From positions 1 through 41,716 of the forward strand of contig NZ_JAOARH010000035.1 of the NCBI RefSeq assembly GCF_025210595.1: 41,716 nucleotides of DNA, written 5' to 3'. The notes beneath the pieces were generated by a model, which was given only the letters and a program-made list of their open reading frames with translations, was not told the DNA's origin and searched no databases. The position numbers were made by a program, and so were the translations under genes. Of the stretch, positions 8,922 to 17,452 are shown in pieces (position 1 is the first letter of the stretch; every line of letters starts with the position of its first letter). Source of the DNA: Winogradskyella sp. Lineage in GTDB: Bacteria; Bacteroidota; Bacteroidia; Flavobacteriales; Flavobacteriaceae.

Positions 8922-10274
8922 ATGAATATTAAGAGATTTATTTTACTAACCGCTGTATTGGTTTTGGTAGCCAGTTGTAATTCTGGAGACCGTGGACAAC
9001 TGGTAGGTGTTAAAGGTAAAAAATGGCATCCGGAAAAGCCTTATGGCATGACTTTAGTACCTGGTGGTGCTTTTATTATGGGTAAATCAGACGATGATAT
9101 CGCTGGTGTACAAGACGCTCCAACTAAAACAGCTACTGTACGTGCGTTTTATATGGATGAAACTGAGATCACAAACAGCGAGTACAGACAGTTTGTGTTT
9201 GCGGTAAGAGATTCTATCTTAAGATTAAATTTAGCTGAAATGGCAGATTTAGAAGGTAAAACTCCTGGTAATGGCGATATAGGTGAATTTGCTTACTTAG
9301 ATGCTAACCCAGAAGAATTAAACGCTTACGAAAGCTATATGCAAAACACCTATGGTAATGAGCAAAGAAAAATTAATCGCGATGTTGAGCTGTATTTCGA
9401 TACAGATGATTACCCAGATGAATTATACGCTGAGGTAATGGATGGTATGTATTTACCATTAGAAGAATCGTATAACGGTCAACGTACTTGGGATGTAAAG
9501 CAATTTAAGTTTCAGTATACTTACATGGATATTGAAAAAGCGGCTAAAGATAGAAGTCTTAAGCGTTCTGAAGTAATTCAACAAGAAGAGGTTGAAGTAT
9601 ATCCAGATACAACAGCTTGGATTAGAGATTTCGCTTATTCATATAATGAGCCAATGCACAATGATTATTTCTGGCACGATGCTTATGGAAACTATCCTGT
9701 TGTAGGTGTGTCTTGGAAACAAGCACAAGCTTTTTGCCAATGGAGAACAATTCATCATAATGGATACCAAAAGAGTAAAGGTAAGCAACCTGTAAATAAA
9801 TATAGATTACCATCTGAGGCAGAATGGGAATATGCTGCTCGTGGTGGACTTCAAGGCGCTTCTTATCCTTGGGGAGGACCTTACACTAAAAACGATAGAG
9901 GATGCTTTATGGCTAACTTTAAGCCGTTGCGTGGGGATTATGCAGCAGATCAAGCTTTATACACTGTAGAGGCAGATGCATATGATCCTAACGATTTTAA
10001 CTTATATAATATGGCAGGAAACGTTTCAGAGTGGGTACACGGCTCTTACGATCCTGGATCATACGAATATTCTTCAACAATCAATCCTAATGTAAACGAT
10101 CCTAGCAACACACGTAAAGTTGTAAGAGGTGGTTCTTGGAAAGATGTTGCTTACTACTTACAAGTAAGTTCAAGAGACTACGAATATGCAGATTCTGCAA
10201 GAAGTTACATCGGGTTTAGAACAGTTCAAGACTATATGGGAACTGAAGTGACTAAAAACGCTGCAACCAATTAA
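8922..10274 (+). CDS. gldK: gliding motility / type IX secretion lipoprotein GldK
   Basis: Outer-membrane lipoprotein that forms the periplasmic ring of the type IX secretion system with GldN. The 450 residues begin with a lipoprotein signal (LTAVLVLVASC, lipid-bearing Cys about residue 19). A formylglycine-generating-enzyme-like (SUMF1) domain follows, recognisable by MTLVPGGAFIMG, YRLPSEAEWEYAARGG, NMAGNVSEWV and VVRGGSWKD. The fold is used structurally in this family; known GldK/PorK proteins are not sulfatase-activating enzymes. An insertion of about 120 residues rich in Asp/Glu/Tyr sits inside the domain, as in other GldK proteins. It is the first gene of gldK-gldL-gldM-gldN in the standard order. 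Confidence 0.97.
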   Translation: MNIKRFILLTAVLVLVASCNSGDRGQLVGVKGKKWHPEKPYGMTLVPGGAFIMGKSDDDIAGVQDAPTKTATVRAFYMDETEITNSEYRQFVFAVRDSILRLNLAEMADLEGKTPGNGDIGEFAYLDANPEELNAYESYMQNTYGNEQRKINRDVELYFDTDDYPDELYAEVMDGMYLPLEESYNGQRTWDVKQFKFQYTYMDIEKAAKDRSLKRSEVIQQEEVEVYPDTTAWIRDFAYSYNEPMHNDYFWHDAYGNYPVVGVSWKQAQAFCQWRTIHHNGYQKSKGKQPVNKYRLPSEAEWEYAARGGLQGASYPWGGPYTKNDRGCFMANFKPLRGDYAADQALYTVEADAYDPNDFNLYNMAGNVSEWVHGSYDPGSYEYSSTINPNVNDPSNTRKVVRGGSWKDVAYYLQVSSRDYEYADSARSYIGFRTVQDYMGTEVTKNAATN

Positions 10275-10361
10275 AATTATTAAACAAACAAATTAAACCA
10301 AACTCAATTAACCTGCTTAAGTTACATCCATTAACTTAAACTAATAAACTAAAAACAAATT

Positions 10362-10997
10362 ATGGCACAGAAAGGTAAAATCACAATCACTAACATGGTC
10401 TACGGATTAGGAGCAGCAATCGTAATCGTTGGAGCATTATTTAAAATTCAGCACTGGCCTTTTGGTTCTCTTATCTTAACCATTGGTATGGTTGTAGAAG
10501 CCTTAGTATTTACTTACTCAGCTTTTGAAAGACAACAAGCGGATTTAGATTGGTCTTTAGTGTATCCTGAATTAGCAGGTGGACAATCTTTAGGTAAAAA
10601 GGCTAAGAAAGAAGAGCCAAAAGATGCAGAAGGATTATTATCTAAGAAATTAGACAACTTATTAAAAGAGGCTAAAATAGACGGTGAGCTTATGGCAAGT
10701 CTTGGTGATAGCATCAAAAACTTTGAAGGTGCAGCTAAAGGTATTAGCCCAACAGTAGATTCTATGGCAGCTCAGAAAAAATACAGCGAAGAAATGTCTT
10801 TAGCAGCTGCACAAATGGAGTCTTTAAATAGTCTTTACAAAGTACAGATGGAAAGCGCTAACCGCCAAGCTGCAATTAATGAAGAAGCAGTAGAAAATGC
10901 TACTAAGTTAAAAGAGCAAATGCAATCATTAGCATCTAACCTTTCATCATTAAATGGTGTATATGGTGGAATGTTATCTGCAATGAACAAAAACTAA
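10362..10997 (+). CDS. gldL: gliding motility / T9SS motor protein GldL
   Basis: Inner-membrane protein that with GldM forms the proton-driven motor powering type IX secretion and gliding. The 211 residues show two N-terminal transmembrane helices (about 12-27 and 35-55) joined by the short loop FKIQHWPFG. Glu46 in the second helix (MVVEALVF) sits at the position of the conserved membrane glutamate required for proton flow in GldL. The rest is a long cytoplasmic, Ala/Glu/Lys-rich helical domain with heptad character (about 100-205). It starts 87 bases after gldK and precedes gldM by 49 bases. No independent promoter or terminator is apparent in those gaps. Confidence 0.97.
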   Translation: MAQKGKITITNMVYGLGAAIVIVGALFKIQHWPFGSLILTIGMVVEALVFTYSAFERQQADLDWSLVYPELAGGQSLGKKAKKEEPKDAEGLLSKKLDNLLKEAKIDGELMASLGDSIKNFEGAAKGISPTVDSMAAQKKYSEEMSLAAAQMESLNSLYKVQMESANRQAAINEEAVENATKLKEQMQSLASNLSSLNGVYGGMLSAMNKN

Positions 10998-11046
10998 TTA
11001 GTTTTTATAATCAATTTTATTTTAACATTTAAAAACTAATTACACA

Positions 11047-12627
11047 ATGGCAGGAGGAAAATTATCTGCAAGGCAGAAAATGATTAACTTAATGTACTTG
11101 GTATTTATTGCAATGATTGCAATGACTACAAGTAAAGAGATATTGTCAGCGTTTAGTCTTTTTAACAAAAAGTTTGAAAGCGCAAACGAATTGGCAGTAG
11201 CTTCTAACACCAATCTGTTGAAAGGTTTAAAAACACAAGCTGAAGAAAAACCTTCAGAGTTTGGAGTTGCCTATAACAACGCACAACAGATTAGCACTAT
11301 TGCTAACGAATTTTTTACGTATTTAGAAAGTCAGAAGAAGATGATTCTAGATAAAGGTAAATTCGCAGCAGCATATGCAGAAGAAGGTAGCTTACCAGCT
11401 GAAGAAATGGATAAAGGAGATGCTTTAGACGAGTTTTGGTTTACTGGAGATCGTTTAACTAAAAACGGACAAGCTTTTGTTGATAGAATAAACAAATTCA
11501 AATCAGACGTTAACGCTGTTTTAGGTGATGATGTAGCTTACAATCCAGCTAAAGAAACTTTAGAACGTCGTTTTAGTACTGCAGATGTACCTAACAAAGA
11601 TGGAAAAAAACAAACTTGGTTAGATTATAACTTCAAAGGATTTCCAGCAGTAGCATCATATACTAAATTAACAGCGATGCAAAATGATATTAAGGCTACC
11701 GAAGCTAACCTTTACAATGTTTTCTTAGGAAATACTGTGGATGAGGCTACGTCTTTAAAAAATTATGAGGCAATAGTAATTCCAGACAAGAATGCATTCT
11801 TTGCTGGTGAGAAATTTACTGGTCGTGTAGTTTTAGGAAAATATGCTAACGTAACACCAACAAAATTAGTTGTAGGTAGTGATGAGTTAGATTTAGATAG
11901 AGAAGGTGCTATAGATTCTACTGGTGCAGCTCGTATTGAGTTTACTGTAGGAAATGTAGGTGAGCACGAAATAGATGGTCAATTTACATTTTTAGAAAAA
12001 GGTGAGCAATTACCTATTGATTTTAAGGGTAACTATGTTGTTGTACCAAGACCAAAAACTGCTACAATATCTGCTGACAAAATGAATGTAGTATATCGTG
12101 GTGTTGCTAACCCAATGACTATTTCTTTTGCAGGTGTAACTGACGATAAAGTTAAAGCATCTGGTAATGGCTTGTCGCCAAAAGGTGGTGGTCAATATGT
12201 TATGAATCCAGGATCTGGTAAAGAAGTTACTATTAACGTAACTGCAACTTTAGATGATGGATCTACAGCAAGAGACAGTAAAACATTTAGAATTAAGGAT
12301 ATTCCTGCACCAACAGGGACAATTTCTAAGCAATCAGGTGTTGTGAAATTACCAAAGCGTAATGTAGAAGTAGGAACAGTAGGAGCAGAGCTTAATGATT
12401 TTGTGTTTGATTTACCAATACAAACAACGTCGTTTAAAGTTAAAGTACCTGGACAGCCAACTATTAATGTTGCTGGTACAAAAATGAATGCTCAAGCTAA
12501 AGCAGCAATTAGGAGAGCAAGACGTGGAGATCAAATCACAATTTTTGAAATTAAAGCAAAAATTCAAGGTAACAACAAGTACAGACTTAAAAATGTATCA
12601 CCTGTTATCGTAGAGGTAACTAACTAA
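11047..12627 (+). CDS. gldM: gliding motility / T9SS motor protein GldM
   Basis: Inner-membrane-anchored partner of GldL. Its single N-terminal transmembrane helix (NLMYLVFIAMIAMTTS, about residues 13-28) inserts into the GldL helix bundle. The large periplasmic part reaches the GldK/GldN ring. The 526 residues fit the known four-domain architecture: a helical D1 (about 35-220), then three beta-sandwich domains. The last is rich in basic residues (NAQAKAAIRRARRGDQITIF) and ends close to the GldN-contact region. Length and start (MAGGKLSARQKMINLMYLVF) are typical of the family. Confidence 0.97.
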   Translation: MAGGKLSARQKMINLMYLVFIAMIAMTTSKEILSAFSLFNKKFESANELAVASNTNLLKGLKTQAEEKPSEFGVAYNNAQQISTIANEFFTYLESQKKMILDKGKFAAAYAEEGSLPAEEMDKGDALDEFWFTGDRLTKNGQAFVDRINKFKSDVNAVLGDDVAYNPAKETLERRFSTADVPNKDGKKQTWLDYNFKGFPAVASYTKLTAMQNDIKATEANLYNVFLGNTVDEATSLKNYEAIVIPDKNAFFAGEKFTGRVVLGKYANVTPTKLVVGSDELDLDREGAIDSTGAARIEFTVGNVGEHEIDGQFTFLEKGEQLPIDFKGNYVVVPRPKTATISADKMNVVYRGVANPMTISFAGVTDDKVKASGNGLSPKGGGQYVMNPGSGKEVTINVTATLDDGSTARDSKTFRIKDIPAPTGTISKQSGVVKLPKRNVEVGTVGAELNDFVFDLPIQTTSFKVKVPGQPTINVAGTKMNAQAKAAIRRARRGDQITIFEIKAKIQGNNKYRLKNVSPVIVEVTN

Positions 12628-12668
12628 TCTATTGTATAAAAGATTAACAACCCAAATTATTTAATAAG

Positions 12669-13577
12669 ATGAAATTAAAAAGTTTTATATATGTAGGATT
12701 AATAGGTTTAGCTAGCCAAACAGTGTTAGCACAATCTAATATTCTAAACGCTAAGATACCAGAAGAGATTGGTATGAAAACTGAAGCTGAGTTACTTTTA
12801 GACAACGACAAACCATTAGAATATGGTTATGTTGGAGACAGAGACATCTTATTTTCTAAAATGACTTGGGAGAAAGTTGTATTAGATGAGCGTGTTAATT
12901 TTCCTTTATATTTTCCTGTAGAAGATAATATTGGAGATGACCGTAAGTCTTTATATAGAGTGATTAAAGAAAATTTAGATAGTGGTATGATTTCTAAAGT
13001 TTATGCTGATTCTTATTTTACAGAAGAGCGTACACTAAAAGATTTAGAAGCATCTCTATCTATGACTAGAATTACTGATGCAGGTATTGATTACATGAAC
13101 GAAAATGGTGTTGGTGAAGATGAATTACCAGAAGAATATGTAATTAAGAGAGATATAGGTCCTGCTGATATTAACTCGTATTTAATTAAAGGTTTATGGT
13201 ATTTTGATAAGCGTCAAGGTGAGTTAAAGTATCGTATCATAGGTATTGCACCAGCAGCACCAGATGTTAACTTTATTGATGATGAAAACTCTGAAAACAG
13301 TGAGCCAATCCCTATGTTTTGGATATTTTTCCCTGAAGTAAGAGACATTTTACATGAAGCTAAAGCTTTTAATAATAAAAATAGTGCTTCACCTATTTCA
13401 TTCGATCACTTATTAAATAGCCGTCGTTTTCACGGAGTTATTTATAAAGAAGAGAATGTATATGGAGACAGAGAAGTTAAAGAGTATATTGCAGAAAACG
13501 CATTAATGCAACTTTTAGAATCTGAACGTATCAAAGATAAGATTAGAGACTTTGAACAGGATATGTGGAGTTACTAA
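12669..13577 (+). CDS. gldN: gliding motility / T9SS protein GldN
   Basis: Periplasmic ring component that binds GldK in the type IX secretion system. The 302 residues begin with a Sec signal peptide (MKLKSFIYVGLIGLASQTVLAQS, cleaved after the second Ala). The mature domain has the usual GldN/PorN features: YGYVGDRDILFSKMTWEKV, a central acidic stretch, and FWIFFPEVRDILHEAKAFN. It lies 41 bases after gldM and is the last gene of the operon, ending just before a strong terminator. Only one gldN-like gene is present here; some flavobacteria also carry a gldO paralogue beside it. Confidence 0.96.
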   Translation: MKLKSFIYVGLIGLASQTVLAQSNILNAKIPEEIGMKTEAELLLDNDKPLEYGYVGDRDILFSKMTWEKVVLDERVNFPLYFPVEDNIGDDRKSLYRVIKENLDSGMISKVYADSYFTEERTLKDLEASLSMTRITDAGIDYMNENGVGEDELPEEYVIKRDIGPADINSYLIKGLWYFDKRQGELKYRIIGIAPAAPDVNFIDDENSENSEPIPMFWIFFPEVRDILHEAKAFNNKNSASPISFDHLLNSRRFHGVIYKEENVYGDREVKEYIAENALMQLLESERIKDKIRDFEQDMWSY

Positions 13578-13599
13578 TAACTCTAAATATATAATACTT

Positions 13600-13629
13600 A
13601 AAACGCCTGTAATTTGCAGGCGTTTTTTT
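13600..13629 (+). terminator. strong terminator after gldN
   Basis: AAAACGCCTG (13600-13609) pairs with CAGGCGTTTT (13617-13626) around a seven-base loop and runs into seven Ts. This GC-rich stem is the best terminator in the window and defines the end of gldKLMN. Confidence 0.92.
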
Positions 13630-13651
13630 ATGTAATATTATTTTAAAAGTC

Positions 13652-13684
13652 TTGCTGAGCTTGTCTTAGCATCTCGTATTTTTA
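13652..13684 (+). promoter_or_regulatory. possible promoter of the flavoprotein gene
   Basis: TTG (13652-13654) and TATTTTTA (13677-13684) with a 22-base spacer. Only four bases separate the -7-like box from the ATG, so a transcript from here would be leaderless or nearly so. Confidence 0.35.
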
Positions 13685-13688
13685 CAAA

Positions 13689-14732
13689 ATGAAAAAAGTA
13701 AATTATATCATAGTTGGTTGTGGTTTGGCTGGTATAGCTTTTTGTGAGCAATTAAGAGCCAATAGTAAGTCGTTTATAGTATTTGATGATAACTCACAAA
13801 AATCTTCTATAGTAGCTGCTGCATTATATAATCCTGTTATTCTAAAACGATTTTCTGAAGTTTGGAAAGCGCAAGAACAATTAGAAGCTGCAATACCTTT
13901 TTATAATAAGATAGAAAAAACACTTAATATTCAGATTGATTATAAACTTCAATTGTTAAGACGATTTACTTCTATTGAAGAGCAAAACCTTTGGTTTAAT
14001 GCTTCCGATAAACCTAAGTTAGAACCTTTCCTTTCTACACAGTTAGTAAAAAATACCAATGAAGCTGTAGATGCACCTTTTGGTTATGGCGAAGTATTGC
14101 ATGCAGGTCGTTTAGATACCAAAACTCTTATAAGCGCTTACAAAGCAGATTTGCTGAATAAGGGGTTTTTAGAGACTTCAAAATTTGAATATGATAATCT
14201 TATTGTTTCACCTAATAAAGTTCAGTATAATGCAATAGAAGCAAAGCAGATTGTATTTGCAGATGGTTTTGGGCTTAAGAAAAACCCTTTCTTTAATCAT
14301 TTACCTTTAAACGGAACCAAAGGAGAGGTTTTAATTATAAAATCTTCTAACTTAAAAATAGATTTTGGAATTAAATCGTCTGTATTTATAATTCCTGTTA
14401 AAGACGATTTGTATGCAGTTGGTGCTACCTATAACTGGACAGATAAAACTAATGTGCAAACAGAAGAAGGTAAACAAGAACTTATTAATAAATTAAAAAC
14501 CTTTATAAAGTGTGATTTTGAAGTTGTAAATCATCTTGCTGGAATTCGACCTACAGTAAAGGATAGAAGACCTTTAGTAGGGAGACATTCTCAGCATCAA
14601 AATTTGTATGTTCTAAATGGTTTGGGAACAAGAGGTGTAATGATAGCGCCTTATGTTGCAGATAAGTTATATCGCTTTGTTGAGAATTATGAATCTTTAG
14701 ATTCTGAAATAGATATTAATCGTTTCAATTAA
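13689..14732 (+). CDS. FAD-dependent oxidoreductase, DAO family
   Basis: A 347-residue flavoprotein of the D-amino-acid-oxidase/glycine-oxidase superfamily. The N-terminal Rossmann fold has the dinucleotide motif IIVGCGLAGIAFCEQL (about residues 7-22) and a following acidic residue (VFDD). The C-terminal flavin-contact region reads HLAGIRPTVKDRRPLVGRH and then NGLGTRGVMIAPYVADKL, both characteristic of this superfamily and similar to ThiO and the oxidase half of MnmC. The substrate cannot be deduced. It has no signal peptide, so it should be cytosolic. It follows the gldN terminator, faces the DUF983 gene tail to tail, and appears monocistronic. Confidence 0.88.
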   Translation: MKKVNYIIVGCGLAGIAFCEQLRANSKSFIVFDDNSQKSSIVAAALYNPVILKRFSEVWKAQEQLEAAIPFYNKIEKTLNIQIDYKLQLLRRFTSIEEQNLWFNASDKPKLEPFLSTQLVKNTNEAVDAPFGYGEVLHAGRLDTKTLISAYKADLLNKGFLETSKFEYDNLIVSPNKVQYNAIEAKQIVFADGFGLKKNPFFNHLPLNGTKGEVLIIKSSNLKIDFGIKSSVFIIPVKDDLYAVGATYNWTDKTNVQTEEGKQELINKLKTFIKCDFEVVNHLAGIRPTVKDRRPLVGRHSQHQNLYVLNGLGTRGVMIAPYVADKLYRFVENYESLDSEIDINRFN

Positions 14733-14757
14733 ATAGTTCTACTGATAGAAGTGAAAC

Positions 14758-15141
14758 TTATTTTTTAACTAGGGATTTGTCATATTTCATAAATATGTTA
14801 ATCCAAATGTTTCTAGATAAACGCATTATAATTGGAAAGAAGCCAACTAAAGTTAATACAATACTTATAAAAGCCGTAGTAATTGAAGATTCAATGATTA
14901 CATAGCTAATAATAAAAGCAGCTACAGCAAAGGCAATACCAACAGCATAACTTACATACATAGAACCATAAAAAAATGAAGGCTCAATTCTGTATTTAGT
15001 ACCACAATGAGAACAGTTTTCGTTAATTTTTAGAGTATCAGTAAGTATATATGGGTTTTTTACACTGTACATGGATTCTTGATGACATTTAGGACATGCA
15101 CCAAAAAGAATACTGTATAATTTCATTCCTTTTCTAATCAT
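14758..15141 (-). CDS. DUF983 family membrane protein
   Basis: A small DUF983 protein of 127 residues. The N-terminal zinc-ribbon-like half has two CxxC pairs (ACPKCHQ near residue 16 and CSHCGTKY near 43). It is followed by SFFYGSMYVSYAVG, a family hallmark, and two transmembrane helices (about 57-80 and 85-105) with a basic C-terminal tail. Its function is unknown, although the family is widespread in Bacteroidota and Alphaproteobacteria. It is divergent from the ABC-F gene and convergent with the flavoprotein gene, with only 25 bases between stops. Confidence 0.88.
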   Translation of the reverse strand: MIRKGMKLYSILFGACPKCHQESMYSVKNPYILTDTLKINENCSHCGTKYRIEPSFFYGSMYVSYAVGIAFAVAAFIISYVIIESSITTAFISIVLTLVGFFPIIMRLSRNIWINIFMKYDKSLVKK

Positions 15142-15178
15142 AACTAAAACCTTTATTTTTGCGTTTCTTGTAGCAGTA

Positions 15179-15186
15179 CAAAGGTA
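15179..15186 (-). promoter_or_regulatory. -7 box for the DUF983 gene
   Basis: The minus strand reads TACCTTTG, a perfect TAnnTTTG, 37 bases before the DUF983 ATG. I see no good -33 element at the usual distance. Confidence 0.4.
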
Positions 15187-15204
15187 TATTATTATAATCT
15201 TTGC

Positions 15205-15232
15205 ATTGTAACAATTGTAACTTTATTACAAT
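15205..15232. repeat. three ATTGTAA elements between DUF983 and ABC-F genes
   Basis: ATTGTAA occurs at 15205-15211 and 15214-15220, and its complement TTACAAT at 15226-15232. The second and third form a seven-pair stem with a five-base loop. The cluster lies 20 bases upstream of the ABC-F ATG, in the shared divergent region. It could be an operator or a leader hairpin. Confidence 0.4.
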
Positions 15233-15251
15233 CGTATTATAAATAAAAGCT

Positions 15252-17159
15252 ATGCTCAATATCCATAATTTGTCTATTTCGTTTCAGGGAGAATACCTTT
15301 TTGAAGATATAACTTTTAAGCTCGGATTGGGTGATAGAATAGGTCTAATAGGTAAAAATGGCGCAGGTAAATCTACCATGTTAAGAATCTTGTCTAAAGA
15401 GCAAGAGGCAGATACAGGTCAGATTGCCGCAGATAAAGACTTAAAGGTTGGTTTTTTAAAACAAGACATTGATTTTGATTTTGGTAAGACGGTTTTAGAA
15501 GAATCTTACGAAGCTTTTAAAGAGATTAAGCAATGTGAGACCAAGCTAGAGGCTATTAACTCTCAGTTAGCAGAACGTACAGACTATGAAACCGAATCTT
15601 ATAATCAGTTGATGGTAGATCTTAATGATATTCAGCATCAATACGAAATTTTAGGTGGTTATAATTATCAAGGTGATACAGAGAAAATACTTCAAGGTTT
15701 AGGTTTTAAACGAGAAGATTTTAACAAGCTTACAGATACCTTTTCAGGTGGTTGGAGAATGCGTATAGAATTGGCAAAGCTATTACTTCAAAATAATGAT
15801 TTATTGCTGTTAGATGAGCCTACAAACCACTTAGATATAGAATCTATTATTTGGTTAGAGAATTTCTTAAAGAATTATAGCGGAGCAGTAGTTATTGTAT
15901 CTCACGATAAAATGTTTTTAGATAATGTTACCAACAGAACTATAGAAATATCTCTAGGTAGAATTTATGACTATAATAAGCCATACACTAAGTTTTTAGA
16001 ACTTAGAAAAGAGATGAAAATTCAGCAATTAGCAGCTCAAAAAAATCAAGAAAAGCAAATACAGCAGACAGAGAAACTAATCGAAAAATTTAGAGCAAAA
16101 GCATCAAAAGCTACCATGGCTCAATCTTTAATTAAGAAGTTAGACCGAATGGATAGAATTGAGGTAGATGAAGACGATAATAGTGTAATGTCTTTAAATT
16201 TTCCCGTTTCTATTGCACCAGGCAAAGTTGTTGTAGAAATAGAAGAAGTCTCTAAAAACTATGGCGATTTAGAAGTGCTTAAAAATGTAAATCTAAGCAT
16301 AGCCAGAGATACTAAAACAGCTTTTGTAGGGCAAAATGGGCAAGGAAAATCAACTTTAGCAAAAATTATTGTTGGAGAAATAGCTCATGAAGGCAACATG
16401 AAACTAGGTCATAATGTACAGATTGGTTACTTTGCTCAAAATCAAGCAGAGTATTTAGACGGAAATAAAACTGTTTTAGACACCATGATAGATGCTGCAA
16501 ATGAAAGTAATAGAAGCAAAGTACGCGATATTTTAGGCTCTTTTTTATTTAGAGGTGAAGAAGTAGAAAAGTATGTAAAAGTCTTATCTGGAGGTGAGCG
16601 CAATCGTTTAGCATTAGCCAAATTGTTACTGCAACCACTTAATGTTTTAATTATGGATGAGCCTACCAATCATCTCGATATTAAATCTAAAAACGTCTTA
16701 AAAGAAGCATTAAAAAAGTTTGAAGGCACTCTGTTACTAGTATCTCACGATAGGGATTTTCTTCAAGGCTTGGTAAATACTACTTATGAGTTTAAAGATC
16801 GAAGTATTAAGGAATATTTAGGCGGTATAGATTTTTATTTAGAACAAAGAAATCTCGAAAATTTAAGAGAGGCTGAAAAAAGAACAATCGTTAAAGAACA
16901 GCCAAAAGAGAATAATAAAAAAAGTTACGAGGAGCAGAAAAAATTAAAGTCTTTAAACAACAAGTTAAGCAACATAGAATCTAAAATCAATCAGCTTGAA
17001 AAGGACATTAAAAATGATGATGTTGCCTTAGCAACAAACTACGACGAAACTGTTGCTGATCCTAGTTTTTTTGACACCTACCAATCCAAAAAACATAATT
17101 TAGAACAATTAATGGAAGATTGGGGGCTTTTACAGGAACAAATAGATTCGCTCAGTTAA
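15252..17159 (+). CDS. ABC-F family ATPase (Uup/EttA-like)
   Basis: A 635-residue ATPase with two ABC cassettes and no membrane domain, which defines the ABC-F class of ribosome-associated translation factors. Cassette 1 has Walker A GLIGKNGAGKSTM (about 32-44), signature FSGGWRMRIELAKLL and Walker B LLLLDEPTNHLD. A charged helical linker (about 245-300; the P-site tRNA-interaction motif of the class) follows. Cassette 2 has Walker A FVGQNGQGKSTLA, signature LSGGERNRLALAKLL and Walker B VLIMDEPTNHLD. The C-terminus is a charged coiled coil (about 545-635), as in Uup. I would call it Uup-like, but the exact subfamily is uncertain. The gene appears monocistronic. Confidence 0.93.
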   Translation: MLNIHNLSISFQGEYLFEDITFKLGLGDRIGLIGKNGAGKSTMLRILSKEQEADTGQIAADKDLKVGFLKQDIDFDFGKTVLEESYEAFKEIKQCETKLEAINSQLAERTDYETESYNQLMVDLNDIQHQYEILGGYNYQGDTEKILQGLGFKREDFNKLTDTFSGGWRMRIELAKLLLQNNDLLLLDEPTNHLDIESIIWLENFLKNYSGAVVIVSHDKMFLDNVTNRTIEISLGRIYDYNKPYTKFLELRKEMKIQQLAAQKNQEKQIQQTEKLIEKFRAKASKATMAQSLIKKLDRMDRIEVDEDDNSVMSLNFPVSIAPGKVVVEIEEVSKNYGDLEVLKNVNLSIARDTKTAFVGQNGQGKSTLAKIIVGEIAHEGNMKLGHNVQIGYFAQNQAEYLDGNKTVLDTMIDAANESNRSKVRDILGSFLFRGEEVEKYVKVLSGGERNRLALAKLLLQPLNVLIMDEPTNHLDIKSKNVLKEALKKFEGTLLLVSHDRDFLQGLVNTTYEFKDRSIKEYLGGIDFYLEQRNLENLREAEKRTIVKEQPKENNKKSYEEQKKLKSLNNKLSNIESKINQLEKDIKNDDVALATNYDETVADPSFFDTYQSKKHNLEQLMEDWGLLQEQIDSLS

Positions 17160-17425
17160 ATTAGAACTACTTTTTAGTTATAAATATTAAGATTTTATAG
17201 AAGATTTCATTAGCCATAAAAACCTTAGTATTTATTAAATAACATTTCCATATTCAATTTTTCTTTAAGATAAAACACCAAAAAAAGTAATGTTTTTTTG
17301 ATGAAAATACATAAAAAGACTTAGGTATTAAGTGGTTGTTTGTCAGCTTGTTGTGTTTTTTAGTCGTGCAGTTCGTCGAAAAAATTTGCTTTTTATGGTG
17401 TTAGCGTCTATCTTCGATAACTATT
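17160..17425. other. non-coding gap before the LRR gene, with a possible promoter
   Basis: No gene is supported here. CAAAAAAA (17279-17286) and TTTTTTTG (17293-17300) form an A-T-only hairpin that could act as a weak terminator for the ABC-F gene. TTTG (17385-17388) and TATCTTCG (17409-17416), with a 20-base spacer, are a plausible promoter for the LRR gene, with one mismatch in the -7 box. Confidence 0.4.
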
Positions 17426-17452
17426 ATGTGCCCCTCCACAAATCTAGCTATT

